Counted from the stretch's first letter, positions 33,202 to 45,707 are shown. The stretch: DNA of 64,000 nucleotides from Primulina eburnea (GCF_022965805.1 NC_133101.1:6324001-6388000); one strand, 5' to 3'. The notes: generated from the letters alone by a model not told the origin. Program-made: numbers and translations.

Positions 33202-33523
33202 ATATAACGTACCTCCACCATGGGAGTACTGATAAGATAACATTCACCTATTGGATGCGATGAAACATATAAAAAATATGTATCAAATAGTTGAGTGTCA
33301 CATCTTCGATACTTATACTGAGTGAGTGTGCAACATATATAATTTTGAATCAGATGAATATAATAAATTTGAAATCAATAATTCTCAAATCCTTTTATAC
33401 AAATAAAACCTTAATATTTCAATTTGGAAAAGCCCAAATGAGAGGCCCATAGTTTAATTAACTTGCTTCGATTCTATCACAGGCCCAGCCCATAAAATTT
33501 AGAAACAAAAAAAATATATATTC

Positions 33524-34575
33524 AAAACTTCTTTTTTTTGAAAAAAAAAAAGAAATAAAAAACGAAAACCTAAATTTTATTTTAGTCCTCTAGTTATGAT
33601 TTGCTTTATTGTGTTATGTGTGTGCGTGTGTATATATTCATTTTAAAAAAAAATTCCGACAACCATCGTTTTCATGATTCTGTTTATAAATAACGAAATT
33701 ACAAATTTGGTTTTAAGTTTACCTAAACTTAATTTTAGTATTCTATTTAGTCAAATCAGGGTTTTAATATTATAATTTTATTTGCTGATGAGAAAATTTA
33801 TTCTTGGTATTCTGAATAACGTGGAACAGCAAATAACAGTAAGTCGAGGCAAGGATGTATTTTAGTCCTCTAGTTATGAAAAACTTCTTTTTTTTGAAAA
33901 AAAAAAAAGAAATAAAAAACGAAAACCTAAATTTTATTTTAGTCCTCTAGTTATGATTTGCTTTATTGTGTTATGTGTGTGCGTGTGTATATATTCATTT
34001 TAAAAAAAATTCCGACAACCATCGTTTTCATGACTCTGTTTATAAATAACGAAATTACAAATTTGGTTTTAAGTTTACCTAAACTTAATTTTAGTAATCT
34101 ATTTAGTCAAATCAGGGTTTTAATATTATAATTTTATTTGCTGATGAGAAAATTTATTCTTGGTATTCTGAATAACGTGGAACAGCAAATAACAGTAAGT
34201 CGAGGCAAGGATGTATTTTAGTCCTCTAGTTATGAAAAACTTCTTTTTTTTGAAAAAAAAAAAGAAATAAAAAACGAAAACCTAAATTTTATTTTAGTCC
34301 TCTAGTTATGATTTGCTTTATTGTGTTATGTGTGTGCGTGTGTATATATTCATTTTAAAAAAAAATTCCGACAACCATCGTTTTCATGACTCTGTTTATA
34401 AATAACGAAATTACAAATTTGGTTTTAAGTTTACCTAAACTTAATTTTAGTAATCTATTTAGTCAAATCAGGGTTTTAATATTATAATTTTATTTGCTGA
34501 TGAGAAAATTTATTCTTGGTATTCTGAATAACGTGGAACAGCAAATAACAGTAAGTCGAGGCAAGGATGTATTCT
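33524..34575. repeat. Threefold ~356-bp tandem repeat
   Basis: Copies start with AAAACTTCTTTTTTTTGAAA at about 33525, 33881 and 34237. They share CCTAAATTTTATTTTAGTCC, GTGTTATGTGTGTGCGTGTG, CCGACAACCATCGTTTTCATG and CAGTAAGTCGAGGCAAGGAT. They are almost identical by eye (a few single-base changes and homopolymer length differences). The third copy runs into unique sequence after GGATGTATT (34575), where the others continue TTAGTCC. This is a recent local amplification. Confidence 0.92.
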
Positions 34576-35313
34576 CTGTCTTCAAGATGAATTGCCCGTA
34601 CACTAGTGCTTTACGTTGGCGGCAATCGTCTCTAAGATACAACGACTTAATCCAAAAAGTACAGCACGAAAGGTTCTGGATAGCAGCGAACAAATAATAT
34701 GTTTGAACTTTCAAGTTTTGGAAAGAGAGCGGATGCAACAAAATGAGGGTGGAAAAAGTATGCAACGAATGTCTGCATAGGACTATTTATCGAGTGAATC
34801 TCATAAGCCAAGAGATACACTCTTCTGCCCAAAAGACACACCTTTCTGCCAGAAAACATAAGCCATGGGACGCGTACAAACCAGGGAACACACAGTTCTA
34901 TGCCTAAGGACATGCGCATGAGATGCATTAGTTCGGACATGGGACGCAACGAACACAACACACTGTTGGTCTAAGAGACACTATTTCGAAAATAAAAATT
35001 ATTTTCTTAATAAATTTTGTCCAAAAAGATATATGGTCAAGAAACCACACCGCACCGCGCGCACGCGTGTGTTTCATCAAGACCTGACCTGCCAGATTCT
35101 TCCCCCTTTCCGAAAACTTCTGGTGCCCCTTGGGGCCCAAACCCTTAGCTCAAACTTTGAGCTAATAAAGAAGAATTTATTTGGCACATTTCTTATGTGA
35201 GACAAGACTTCTCATTACACATTATTCAAGGTTCATTCACCTCTTATCCAACATATATTAATAATATTATTACACTAAAATTCAAATTTGATTGATGAGA
35301 TCCGCTATGTAAT
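34576..35313. other. Intergenic DNA, no gene recognised
   Basis: A plus-strand frame runs from the last tandem unit to 34697 (ending FWIAANK) and a minus-strand frame covers about 34928-35140, but neither resembles a family I know. A GC-rich, alternating CACCGCGCGCACGCGTGTG patch lies near 35050. Confidence 0.4.
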
Positions 35314-35957
35314 TTAAGCTTCAATAGCACCATGTATTTTATCAATACATGACTTATAAAAATACCCCATGAAATCGACAATGTAATCCTCGCACACACC
35401 TTCCACCGGATTTATCTCGAACTTCCAGTCGATCAGAGTCGTGTCGTTGCCATAATCCACGAGCTTCAACGAGTTCGTCGATCCATCTAGGCCTACATTA
35501 CTTGCTTCCATAGTGTAAACATAGCTGTGAGATAAAGAATCCATGAATACTAACCTTTCTTTGATCCAAGACCTGTCACCATCTTTTTGGGGAAACATGA
35601 AACCAGACACTAATCGGATGTAGCCGGGGACGCCTTCCTCTCCGGCTATATCGGTGCAGTTCTCGATCATTGACATCCATTCGTGCAGTCTGCTGCTTTT
35701 TGACACTATGTTCCATACTTCATTTATCGGGGCATCCACGATGCCTCCTACCGATCCCCGCCACCTCTTTTTTCCCAACTCATTTCTCTGCATGCATGAA
35801 TTATACAATGAAATGTTCTCTCCAAATCAAATATCGAGTAATATATCAGCAATATCCGAGAGAAAATAAAAACATTAAAATCCAAAATATGTCATTTATC
35901 TTAAGAAATCGGATATTTTACCAAAATTTTCTTAATTTGACAACGTACCATATCCAT
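35314..35957 (-). CDS. LFS-like START/polyketide-cyclase family protein
   Basis: Two exons. Exon 1 is 35957-35949, coding only Met-Asp-Met. The intron is 35948-35788 (GTACGT...TGCATGCAG). Exon 2 is 35787-35314. The product is 160 aa. The sequence KRWRGSVGGIVDAPINEVW, then SSRLHEWMSMIENC, GVPGYIRLVSGF, WIKERLVFMD, LIDWKFEINPVEG and a C-terminal helix (YFYKSCIDKIHGAIEA) follows the helix-grip layout of plant lachrymatory-factor-synthase-like proteins (Polyketide_cyc2/START superfamily). These small cytosolic proteins bind hydrophobic ligands; the substrate cannot be told. If the tiny first exon is wrong, ATG 35793 inside the intron would be the alternative start. An (AT)n tract and a foldback MITE lie 130-460 bp upstream. 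Confidence 0.8.
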
Positions 35958-36084
35958 GAATGATTCAGCTTCCTAACAGAAAAGGAACTCCTAGCCCTTA
36001 CAGATTTAAATATGAACGAATTCCAATTCCAGTTTCTTCATGATACACTTCTTTCTTGAAATTACTGAGTTGTTTGTATGACGG

Positions 36085-36089
<5 letters not shown>

Positions 36090-36140
<51 letters not shown>
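36090..36140. repeat. (TA)n microsatellite upstream of the LFS-like gene
   Basis: About 25 TA units, 133 bases upstream of the start codon at 35957. It could serve as TATA-like sequence, but this is not shown. Confidence 0.9.
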
Positions 36141-36147
<7 letters not shown>

Positions 36148-36234
36148 AATTAGTAAAATAAATCAGATCAACTATTTTTTTTTTAAAAAAATACCTTCTC
36201 AAGTACTGTATTTCAATAAATATATAATCTGATG

Positions 36235-36413
36235 TTAAAAACTTGTATGAGACAATCTCACGAGTCGTAGTTTGTGAGACACGTCTCTTATTTGGGTCAT
36301 CCATGAAAAATTATTACTTTTTATGCTAAGAATATTATTTTTTATTGTGAATATCGATAGGGTTGATCCGTCTTATAGATAAAATTCGTGAAATCGTCTC
36401 ACAAGATAATTAC
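36235..36413. repeat. Foldback MITE copy 8
   Basis: TTAAAAACTTGTATGAGACA at the left, AATCGTCTCACAAGATAATT at the right. More diverged than other copies. Confidence 0.7.
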
Positions 36414-37771
36414 TATAATGGGTTATTTCTTCTAAGAATGCTGCCATATTTCTTGTGAAAGTATCCTAAGGAACAATTAATGAATTATTTGCATTATATT
36501 AATAATTTGACATGACAGGTGGTCTGAGTTAACCAGGATGAATTCGAGAAACAGCTTTGGTTTCTACAAAATTACGAAGTCTACTTGATTAATTGACACA
36601 ATTTTTAACTTGGTAAAATTTAGATTTATATCTTACTCAACTTGATCAAAAGCTAGTTCAACTGAGAATTTGTATATTTTGCATGCCCAAGGTTACTCCG
36701 GTTTTTTTTTAAAAAAAACTCAAGAGCTAAGTTTTGCATTAATAATATTTTAAAATAATAAAATCCCAAATATACTATCTAAATCCCATTAACTCGATGA
36801 GCGCCGGAACTTGACGTTTATGCAATTGTCCTCATATAAAACAATTTTTCGAATTACTTGAATTTGTATTTTTTGGTCCTATAATTTCCATGTTTTTTCA
36901 TAATTCACGGGCGTTATAATATACTTATTTGCACTTTTATCTTCCAATTTTAGTTTTTTCGTTGAAAATGGATGAAGTGGAACAAAACAAAGTTGCTGAC
37001 GTGCTAATGTCAAATATTGCTAACATATATACGGTTACATAAACATTTCGCTGAAAAATGATTAAATTTTGAAGCCATTTACTCCATGGCATGTTTTAAT
37101 GTCAAATTCGAAAGTATTATTTTGCAAAATTTTCGGTACAAAATTGATTATGTAGTAAACTTTTTGTATCCAAATAGACAATAATTTTATTTAAAGTACG
37201 TTATCATATTATTATTTTTTTTTGAATGAGAAATTTTTGAAAACATAATTTTATGTTCTCGACTCTGAGATAAAAATTCATCACCATCGAGTCATTATCA
37301 TATAATTTGTATTTGGATTGATAGAGTAACTTTATAGAATGAAAAACATAAACTTCAGATCCATAGTTTGTATGTTTATGTAGTGTTTTATTTAGTTAAT
37401 ATGAATTTCAACTTCACTTAATAATAAAGTCAATTGAAATTTTATTCCACTTTGTGTTATTAACCTGCACATAACTAAAAATTTTATATATTGTTTTATT
37501 ATTAAAATAAAAATATATAGATTTCGTATTCGTCCATCAAATCTAATTATTCGTAACTTTTCCCACAAAATTTCGGAAAATTTCAGAAAATATTTAATTT
37601 TTGTGAATGAGAAAAATGGAGAGATAAAATTTATTTTGGTAATTAATAATTATAATTTCAAAATTTTGAGGTCAATTTAACAAAATAATTAGCAGTCATC
37701 TTCTTCCCGCTAACGAACATAACAGAATCCACAGCTCCCCACACACCACACACTAGTCAGTTCTCCGCAAG
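36414..37771. other. AT-rich intergenic DNA
   Basis: No gene is seen. The last ~70 bases before 37772 are C/A-rich and TATA-less and are the likely 5' UTR of the GH17 gene. Confidence 0.5.
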
Positions 37772-38953
37772 ATGAACTTCCCTTTCTTCATCTCCGCTCT
37801 CTTGCTCCTCCTCCACGCCGCCTACTCCTCCGCCACAACTGTCGGAGTGACCTACAACACCATGACCCCGGACGTTCCACCTCCGGAACACGTAGTCCCC
37901 GTCCTCCAGTCCCTTAAGATCTCCGCCGTTCGACTCTTGAACCCTAGCCCAGCCGCAGTCCGCTCCTTCGCCTACACGAACATCAGCCTCCTGCTCTCCG
38001 TCCCTAATTACCTGATTCCTTCTTTCGCCGCCAATCGCTCCGCCGCAGACCTCTGGCTGTACTCGCATGTCCTCCCCTACCATCCTCGTACCCGAATTTC
38101 TCTCATATCCGTCGGTTCTGACGCAATCACCGATGTTGCTACTACGTATTCCACGCAGGACCCTTCGACTATCCTCCTTTCCGCCATGCAGAACCTCCAT
38201 CTCTCTCTGCGGGACCTTGGGGTTCACACCGTACGTGTTTCCACCACCTTCTCGTTCGTCGAAATAATGACGACTTCGTTCCCTCCTTCCGCCGCCGAAT
38301 TTCAGGAACCTATCAGTTCTTTGATCCTCAGGCCGCTGCTTCAGTTCTTGGACGAAACCAACTCTTCCTTGTTGATCAATCTTTACCCTTACAATGTCTA
38401 CAGAATCAACGCTGAAATACCAATTGGATTCGCTCTGTTTCAAGAAAACCCCTTCAATTTCCGAGATGACGTTGTCACGGGAGTCCGTTACAGAAATCTA
38501 TTCGACATGATGGTGGACGCGGTTGTCGCAGCAATGGCAGTTGCCTGGCAGGAGAATATTCCGGTGATCGTGACCGAGACCGGGTGGCCGAGTGAAACCG
38601 AGCCTCAGGCTGCAGGAAACTATGCAGAGATGTACTTGAAGGGGTTGATGAAGCACTTGAGGTCCGGGTTAGGGACGCCTTTGAGAAAAGAAGGGGTGAC
38701 TGAGGCATACGTCTACCAGTTGTTCGACGAAAGCAATTCAAAATACAATGGTAGCAGCGCGAATGGTACATACGATTATGCTTCCACGAGAGAAAGAGCA
38801 GGGCAACACTGGGGCATTATGCATCCAAATTTGACTATGAAGTTCAAGGTTGATTTCTCAGCTTCAACATGGATTCTTGGGAATGATAAAAGATGGGTGA
38901 AGGTGGTTGTTAGACTATGTGCATCTCTGTTAAGTGTTTCTCTTCTACTTTAA
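37772..38953 (+). CDS. GH17 glucan endo-1,3-beta-glucosidase-like protein
   Basis: Intronless, 393 aa. The signal peptide is at 1-21 (LLLLLHAAYSSA) and the GH17 barrel runs from VGVTYNT (24-30) to about 345. The nucleophile motif VIVTETGWPSE is present (Glu269), with NLYPYNVY, YVYQLFDES and GQHWGIMHPN typical of the family. The usual acid/base motif VGNE is VGSD here (residues 114-117), so the catalytic Glu is replaced by Asp and the preceding Asn by Ser. No X8/CBM43 module follows. A short hydrophobic C-terminus (VVVRLCASLLSVSLLL) suggests a GPI anchor. At least six N-glycosylation sequons are visible. Family members hydrolyse callose in cell walls or at plasmodesmata. The substitution leaves open whether this one is active. 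Confidence 0.9.
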   Translation: MNFPFFISALLLLLHAAYSSATTVGVTYNTMTPDVPPPEHVVPVLQSLKISAVRLLNPSPAAVRSFAYTNISLLLSVPNYLIPSFAANRSAADLWLYSHVLPYHPRTRISLISVGSDAITDVATTYSTQDPSTILLSAMQNLHLSLRDLGVHTVRVSTTFSFVEIMTTSFPPSAAEFQEPISSLILRPLLQFLDETNSSLLINLYPYNVYRINAEIPIGFALFQENPFNFRDDVVTGVRYRNLFDMMVDAVVAAMAVAWQENIPVIVTETGWPSETEPQAAGNYAEMYLKGLMKHLRSGLGTPLRKEGVTEAYVYQLFDESNSKYNGSSANGTYDYASTRERAGQHWGIMHPNLTMKFKVDFSASTWILGNDKRWVKVVVRLCASLLSVSLLL

Positions 38954-39923
38954 TATGCTTTCTTTACCTGAAATGGGAATTGAAATGTATACTTCACACT
39001 CCAGACACTGTAATCTGTCGAGAAGTTTGTTTTTTAGGACATTCTTCATCTGTAAATTTGATGCAACCTAGTGTAATTCTGTGACCATATCAAAGTTGAT
39101 TGTAGGACGTATTATGGCTGATTTTAGTATTGTAAATATTGAGCTTCATTGAATCAGTACTTCATGCTTTTCACTGATAAAGTTTATATGCCATTTATGT
39201 GCCTAATGGTGTATATGTATAGCCTTTTGCATGTTTGAAGATGTGATGAAAGCTAACAAGTGGTATACATGCATTTTAGGTGAGTCATGTTGTGTTTTAC
39301 AAGCAAAATTTGATTTGAAGTTTCCAAGGTTTATTCCCCTTGATGTAATATGATTCTATAAAAAAAAATGTATGAAACTAATGCTACATTTGGATTGAAA
39401 CATTTAATGAGATAGATTTGAAATCAATGGTATGTGATTTGAAATTTTATCATATATGCATCTCAATTGTTTTATTGTATTCTAAAGGTACATTGTCACA
39501 CAAATTTCAAATAGAAAATGCAAAATGGAACCCCAATGTATTTTATTAACCTAACATTCATTATGAAATATATAAAGAACTCTTACATCACTCGCCCTCT
39601 TTTAGCCGAAGGGCAAGTTAGAAACAATTGCAACCTTTTAAACAAAGTATCACTATAGAATCTTCAACTTATTTACCAAAACTTTTTTAGGCTAAATAAG
39701 TTGCACTTAATTTTCGCAAAATATAAAAATTGCCCGAAAAAATTTACATGAAATAAGTGTCCTTTCAACAATCAATCTAGTCAAATATTTGAGCAGCCGG
39801 GAAAAATCTCCATGCTGATGGCATTTCAACTCATTTTCTTGATTTCAAAGATCCCAAGAATTGTTCTTCCCTTTATAAAAACCACACCAAAGGTTCATTT
39901 TCAGCAACCATCACATATATATT
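38954..39923. other. Intergenic DNA, no gene recognised
   Basis: This is the 3' flank of the GH17 gene, AT-rich. No coding signal is seen before the UGT remnant. Confidence 0.5.
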
Positions 39924-40760
39924 ATGAATATAGGATCACTTCATTCTCATGTCTTGATCTTTCCATTCCCGGTACAAAGCCATGTAAATGCATGTCATGC
40001 TAAATCTGGCAGAGATATTCACCATTTCTGGCTTCCAGGTCACATTCTTAATCCCAGAACATATTGAAAAGGGTTCCCGCTTCTCGAACATTCATGCCCG
40101 TTGTATCCCAGTTTTCACTTGAAAACGATTTCGGATGGTCTGCCCAGCAACCATCCAAGAACAGGTGAAAGATTAAAGGATCTTTTCGAATCCATATATA
40201 TTAACTCCGAAATCCCTCGACTCTACACAATTGGACCGTTGCACGGACATAAACATGCAAGGGCATCACACGCACAAAGTAGCCTTACCAAGGAGGACAG
40301 AGAATGCTGTTATGGCTAGATGCTCAACCACTGAAATCTGTAATTTTTCTCAGCTTTGGAAGAACAGCGGTTTTAAAATGGCAACAATTCATAGAGTTTT
40401 GGCATGGTTTGGTGAATAGTGGGAAACCATTTTTGTGGGTCATACCCGGTAATTTGATCAAGGGTGGAAGACAGATTCTCGCGAGTTTATGGAGGGGAGT
40501 GAGCATTGTGGAAAAGTGGTGGATCGGGCACCACGGGATGAAGTTCTATCTCACCATGCAATAGGTTGTTTCTGGACTAACAGTGTGGATTGTATTCAAC
40601 ACTGGAAAGCGTTTATGAAAGCGTGCCGTTGATATGCTGGTCATTTTATGATGATCAACAAGTCAATAGTAGGCTTGTAGGGGAGGTGTGGAAAAATTGG
40701 GTTGGGTGAGGGAGGATCATCGTGTGCAAATTTGGTTCGTCTGATTGAAGACATTAAACT
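39924..40760 (+). pseudogene. UDP-glycosyltransferase pseudogene (UGT85-like)
   Basis: It starts at ATG 39924 (MNIGSLHSHVLIFPFPVQSH), the sugar-transferase N-terminus, but shifts frame within ~75 bases. The N-terminal half continues in pieces: LAEIFTISGFQVTFLNPEH, then LKTISDGLPSNHPRTGERL. The next ~100-150 residues expected for a UGT are missing: FESIYINSEI runs directly into PRLYTIGPLHGHK. After another shift come WLDAQPLKSVIFLSFG and FWHGLVNSGKPFLWVI, and then a decayed PSPG box (CFWT, with a stop, ...FYDDQQVNSRLVGEVW recognisable in mixed frames to ~40700). At least three frameshifts, stops and an internal deletion show it is dead. UGT85-type is my best assignment. Confidence 0.8.
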
Positions 40761-41056
40761 TATGAATGAACCAAGTCTAGTTAAACAGAATAGCTATGAG
40801 ATAATTACACATCCTTTTAAATAAAGAAGTTCTGTATTCAAATGATACGGATATTTTCCACGTCAAATCACAAACTGAGGCACTGAGGGTTGGGAGAGAA
40901 AATATCACACGACAGCTACTCATACAATTCTATACATAATCCTAATGCTCGGATTCATCTCTTAGCTACACACATAACTGTATCATAGACATGTTTTTCT
41001 AAATGTTACAACTCGAACAACAGATGTAACAAGTTCAAGAAAGACACGTTTCTGAA
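40761..41056. other. 3' flank of the PI-PLC gene
   Basis: Probable 3' UTR of the minus-strand PLC gene. No other feature is seen. Confidence 0.4.
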
Positions 41057-44000
41057 TCAAACAAAATCAAATCGCATAAGAAGCTTAACAGAATTATACT
41101 TATCTCCCTTTTCTGAATGCAGTGGAACTGCACGGATACCTTTTCTCAACTCTGATACTGGTAGACATGTTTGGCCAGCAAAATCATCCTTCTCCGACAT
41201 ATCATACTCGTGAACTTCAATCCGAAGCAGTGCCAATTCAGGAGCTCTTAATGGAAACTCAAACACCTCATCCCAATTAGGTATCCAATTATCTTCAAGA
41301 GTCTTTGTTTTCTTCATCACGGCGTCACCAGGCACCCCAGCAATTCCCAACTGAACGTAGAAAATTCTAGACATAAATAAACCTACGGTATCATACACTT
41401 TGAATCCAATGCCGCAAAATAGCCACAATTTGAAATCCAATCAGGACAATGGAACTAACAAGCATGCAGAAGAGGGCAAAAAAAAAAAAAAAACTATTAC
41501 CCTTGCATAGAAATCAGGAGGAGAGTATGCATCAAAGTGTGTTTTCTTGAAATCATAATACCATCCTTCGCCCATAAAAACAGTCACCTGTTTAACAGAA
41601 AGCAAGCGCGGATGAATCAAAGTCAGATTACAGAAAGCTTTCGTATATATAGAGTTATTCATCAGTTTCTACAACCATCCATCTTACTCTCAAAGTAACT
41701 TTGACAGGCAACACATCATTAGGGTCGAAGACTTTGCCATCTGGACCAGCCTTTAATAAAAAGTCCGGTTTTTTAACATATCCGCAACCACCATTAGCCT
41801 TGAACATGCCATGCATTAACCAAAGCGATCTTCCATAACCCTGTTGCAACATAACAAAATTAGGTTAACAAACCTGTGAGTTATTAATTAATCAAGGAAT
41901 AAAGCTGAACATATTAAGTTTGGACTTGGATTTTGGTGAAGAAAATAGCACTTGATTTCTTCGCTTTCATAGAAAATCCCGTTTCAAAACACATATTATT
42001 TCCTTCATGCTTAACTCAATTTAGATATTTTTAAGCTGATACTTGACGGCCCAAAAGGAATATCTGGTGGAATTATTTTACAACTCTTTTACTCTTCTTT
42101 CTCACTTTGCAATACTAATTCTGGGTGCCAACAGAATGTAAAAGAGAAAATGATGACTCGGAATGCCAATTTGTCTATCAAATTTTAGTATATTGTTTTA
42201 ACAACTTATATTACATAGACCTTTAAGCATTTTGCCTTGAATGTTGAAACTACAAACAATGGCCTTGGACTGTTGACCTTTGGTATCAGTACATTTATAA
42301 ATCTTTGACTCAGTCTAGAATTATCATAATTCTTAATCTCCTCATGGACTAGACAAACTTACCTGCATGTTAAATGCAACCATTTGAGCCCCATGCATCC
42401 ATCCAATTAGTGGATTGTAATTTGATGAGTCAAATCGTATTCCCTTTGGGTATACTCTCAGCAAGTTCCTTCCTGTAAATCTGAGAAAAACAACAATGAA
42501 ATGTTAAGAAGTCCAAAAACACAGACAAGTTCTAATGAAAACAAGAGATTCACTAGTATTACAGCTATAAAACTGCAGTAATTCACAACCTCAGTTTTGA
42601 AGCTACAATGGCAGACCACATAATGCCACATTTGGCCAATTGTTGTAGAGATGGTATGCTAATTTTAAAAAGTTACAAGACATTAAAATCTTTCTAGGCA
42701 CTAAAAAGACAAATAATCAAGAAAATAATTTCTTCTGACATTACTATTTTGTACCCTACTCGTGATCTGGTTATCTGATATATTTTCATCATTACTTTAT
42801 CAGAAGCTATATATTTTTTCCCTTAATAGGTTTCCACAACACAACTTATTGTCAATCCCAACATGTCCATATTTTCCATTTTATAACCAAAAGGAACGGT
42901 CTGAAATGTTTATTCCATCTACACCACATTAATTCATAAAGCATGCTTGTTAAAAAAAAACATAAAGCATGCAAATGTAGAAAATGAAGAAGTACCTCAC
43001 AATATCTTTTCCATAAGTTAAAATGGCCTTTCGCAGCTCATTCTCACTCAGGCTAAGACGCCTTACTTTATCTGGATCCACCCTCAGCCAATCCTGCATT
43101 CCGCCTTTTCCTTTTCCCGCATGAATAGCAATCAGGTGCTTATATTCCGGTGCTGCATTCTGCTGTGATTTAGGATCCTCTTCATATTCTTCATCGAACT
43201 CGTCTAAATCATCATCCTAGAATGTATACTGAGAAAAGGCTAAGAATTTCAGAAGATGAGGTAAACATAATTGATGTGAGTTGTACAAGACACCTTGTCA
43301 TCATCAATATCGACTTTGAAACTTTTGACTTCTTTCCCCCAAGGTCCCTCCTTGGCAGATTCTTCCGCCGTATTTAATCCGGTGTCTTTTACGTCAACAC
43401 CCTTCGCCTGTAAGTATTCCTTGGGTGGCTTGGTAGATATAATCACCCTTTTCTTTAGAGATTCTGGGGAAGGAAACTCTTTCAAGCATTCAGGGCCAGG
43501 AGAAAACACCATATCTCCAAATGTTTGAGTTATCATCTGATTCAGTCACAGGCATAGTGAATACGAAGCAACAAAAGCACCTAACAACTTGTATAAACTC
43601 CATAAACATACCTCAGCAACTTTAGCTTGAAGATCAGGAGTAAGATGATCTTCCAGAGTTATTACAACAGGATATTCCGACGCAATAAAAGCATATTCCT
43701 TAATCGATCTCAAACATTTGACGAGTTCAACAGGAGTGGTCAGCGTCCTGCAGAAAAGAAAAGCAAGGAAAGAAACAACTAATAAGGGAACGAAGAGAGT
43801 ATAAAAGCTTCGGACAGGCAAACACATGTGCAGGAATCAGTGCAACACATTCTTTCAGCACAACTAGAGGACCTTTCTAAATGTTTGGGATTGGGAGCTA
43901 GGTATTACAGCTGCACGGAATCGGAAAAAAAAAAAGCGAATTTTCAAGGCCAATTTTTCTGAAAATTCAAATTTGACTTCCCAAAATTATGTTGTGTACC

Positions 44001-45707
44001 CCCACCCCCAACCATTCTGAATCGTTGGTCCTCCCTTCATACATTTGCTCTCAATAATACTTTTGGAAAGAAAGAGAAGGCAGAAGGTGACGGCAATCTA
44101 TTGTATTTGGATAACTGCATTATAATAACCCTTTGAATTTGAATATCTAATATGATTAATTCAGGCACCACCATTTCTCATGGCAATCTGCATATCCATC
44201 TGCTTTTTCTCTATCCACCCTGCATATGCTTATATGTTCTTAGACAAAATTACAAGTAATTAGAGCTGCAAAATCCTCATGATGGAAATCCACATTGGAT
44301 CAAATATATTTGATTATATCATCAAAGGTCATGAATTTGAGACTTGAACAAGGACAAGATTTTTTGATGGAGAGCTTCCGTTGTTATGAGTTAAACTTGG
44401 TTCGATTCTGAATTAACCTGGGTCCAATGTGGCTCCAGGAAATAGGGGTCTAAACCAACAATAAAGGTATCATTCCAAACTTTTCAGAACTATTGGGCCA
44501 TCTTATTTTGTAAAATTAGTATTGATTTTGTTGCACATTCAATTTGTCCTTTTGATCTAGTACCTGAAGCTGCCAAAAATGTTTAAGCTATTATATATGC
44601 TAATAAAGTTCATGTGGTGCTCCAACCACCACAATTCTGGCAGTGGGTGGAGAATGGACCCTTGTTCACCCTTAGATTTCCCTCAACTCTTATAAGTGTT
44701 ACTAGAAATCACCTGCCCGGCCAAATCACTCTCCGAATCAAAATTGCATTCTTCTTAGTTTCACTCTCAAAACGTCTTATGGTATCAGGACATTTTCAAG
44801 CCAGAAATAAAAGCAGAATTATAGCCACCAAACAAAAATATGTACACGATCAAAAGCATACCTCCCATGCAGAACATTAATAGTGTCTTTAGTGGCACTC
44901 GGCCATATATCCAACTCAATAACTCGTACACCATTACGCAATGCATTTATTATAGGGACATCACTACAGTCACTACTGAGTTGATTCCCGGTTAGATAAG
45001 AATTGTGGCCAGTGTATATGAAGTAATGAGAGAGTGGAGCATCCATATCATGGTGAACCTGGAAAGCCGGAATTATTATTGGATAATTGGAGGAAAATCA
45101 TTTGGTTTAGACAAGTAAGACATGAATATTCTCAAGGTAACTTACTTGAGTAGTAACCACAGAAAACATGAAACAGAAATAATTAAGATAGCACGAAGTT
45201 TTTCTCACAAATTCTAAGTGCTTACAAGAAAATTATGTTCGAAAGAAGTTCAAAATAATAATATGGTGAATGAAAGAAAGAACCCAACCAACAACAAATT
45301 AAATCGATAGAAGAATAATTCAAACCAAAATCCAATCACAGTCCAAAAATCCCACAACTAAAAAAACCTCACACTGATGAGAAAATTACCCCGAGTTTCG
45401 GATTAAGAGGAGAATTCATATCCCCAAACAAATATCTAAAAAATGCCTCAAGATCCAGCCCCCGTCGATGAAGTATATGGAGATGCTTCAGCTCACTGAG
45501 GCTATCCATTACAGCCTGCGCATCCTCCACCGTGGCACTCTCCTCCCTCTGCACCTCCACCAGAAACCGCCGCAGCTCATCCAAACCCATCACGCCCTTC
45601 TCCGAGTACTCATTGAATATAGCCTTGATGTCCTCCGGCGCCTCAGACGCCGCCAGCCGGAAACGCCGCCGGAAGCAGAAACACACTTTGTAAGTCTGTT
45701 TCGACAT
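41057..45707 (-). CDS. PLC: Phosphoinositide-specific phospholipase C, 9 exons
   Basis: Exons: 45707-45390, 45058-44862, 43747-43612, 43536-43294, 43216-42996, 42480-42363, 41840-41688, 41587-41501 and 41350-41057. All introns are GT-AG and phases match, giving 588 aa, the normal length for plant PI-PLCs. Order: EF-hand-like helices ([20 protein letters not shown]), X domain with both catalytic His ([17 protein letters not shown] and [15 protein letters not shown]) and ITLEDHLTP, an acidic linker ([14 protein letters not shown]), Y domain ([35 protein letters not shown]), and a C2 domain ([34 protein letters not shown]) ending LLMRFDFV. The enzyme cleaves phosphoinositides in a Ca2+-dependent way at the plasma membrane. 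Nothing looks broken. The exact paralogue is not determined. Confidence 0.95.

Noticed and set aside
32923..33243. Protein with a long alternating Tyr/Ile run
   Set aside because: It is translation of the (AT)n microsatellite.
34494..34697. A 67-codon plus-strand frame ending FWIAANK
   Set aside because: It starts inside the 356-bp tandem repeat and I could not link it to any family; left as unassigned.
37757..38443. A 228-codon minus-strand open frame opposite the GH17 gene
   Set aside because: It mirrors the GC-biased GH17 codons, has an Arg/Gly/Glu-rich composition without domains, and no promoter. The sense frame is a clear family member.
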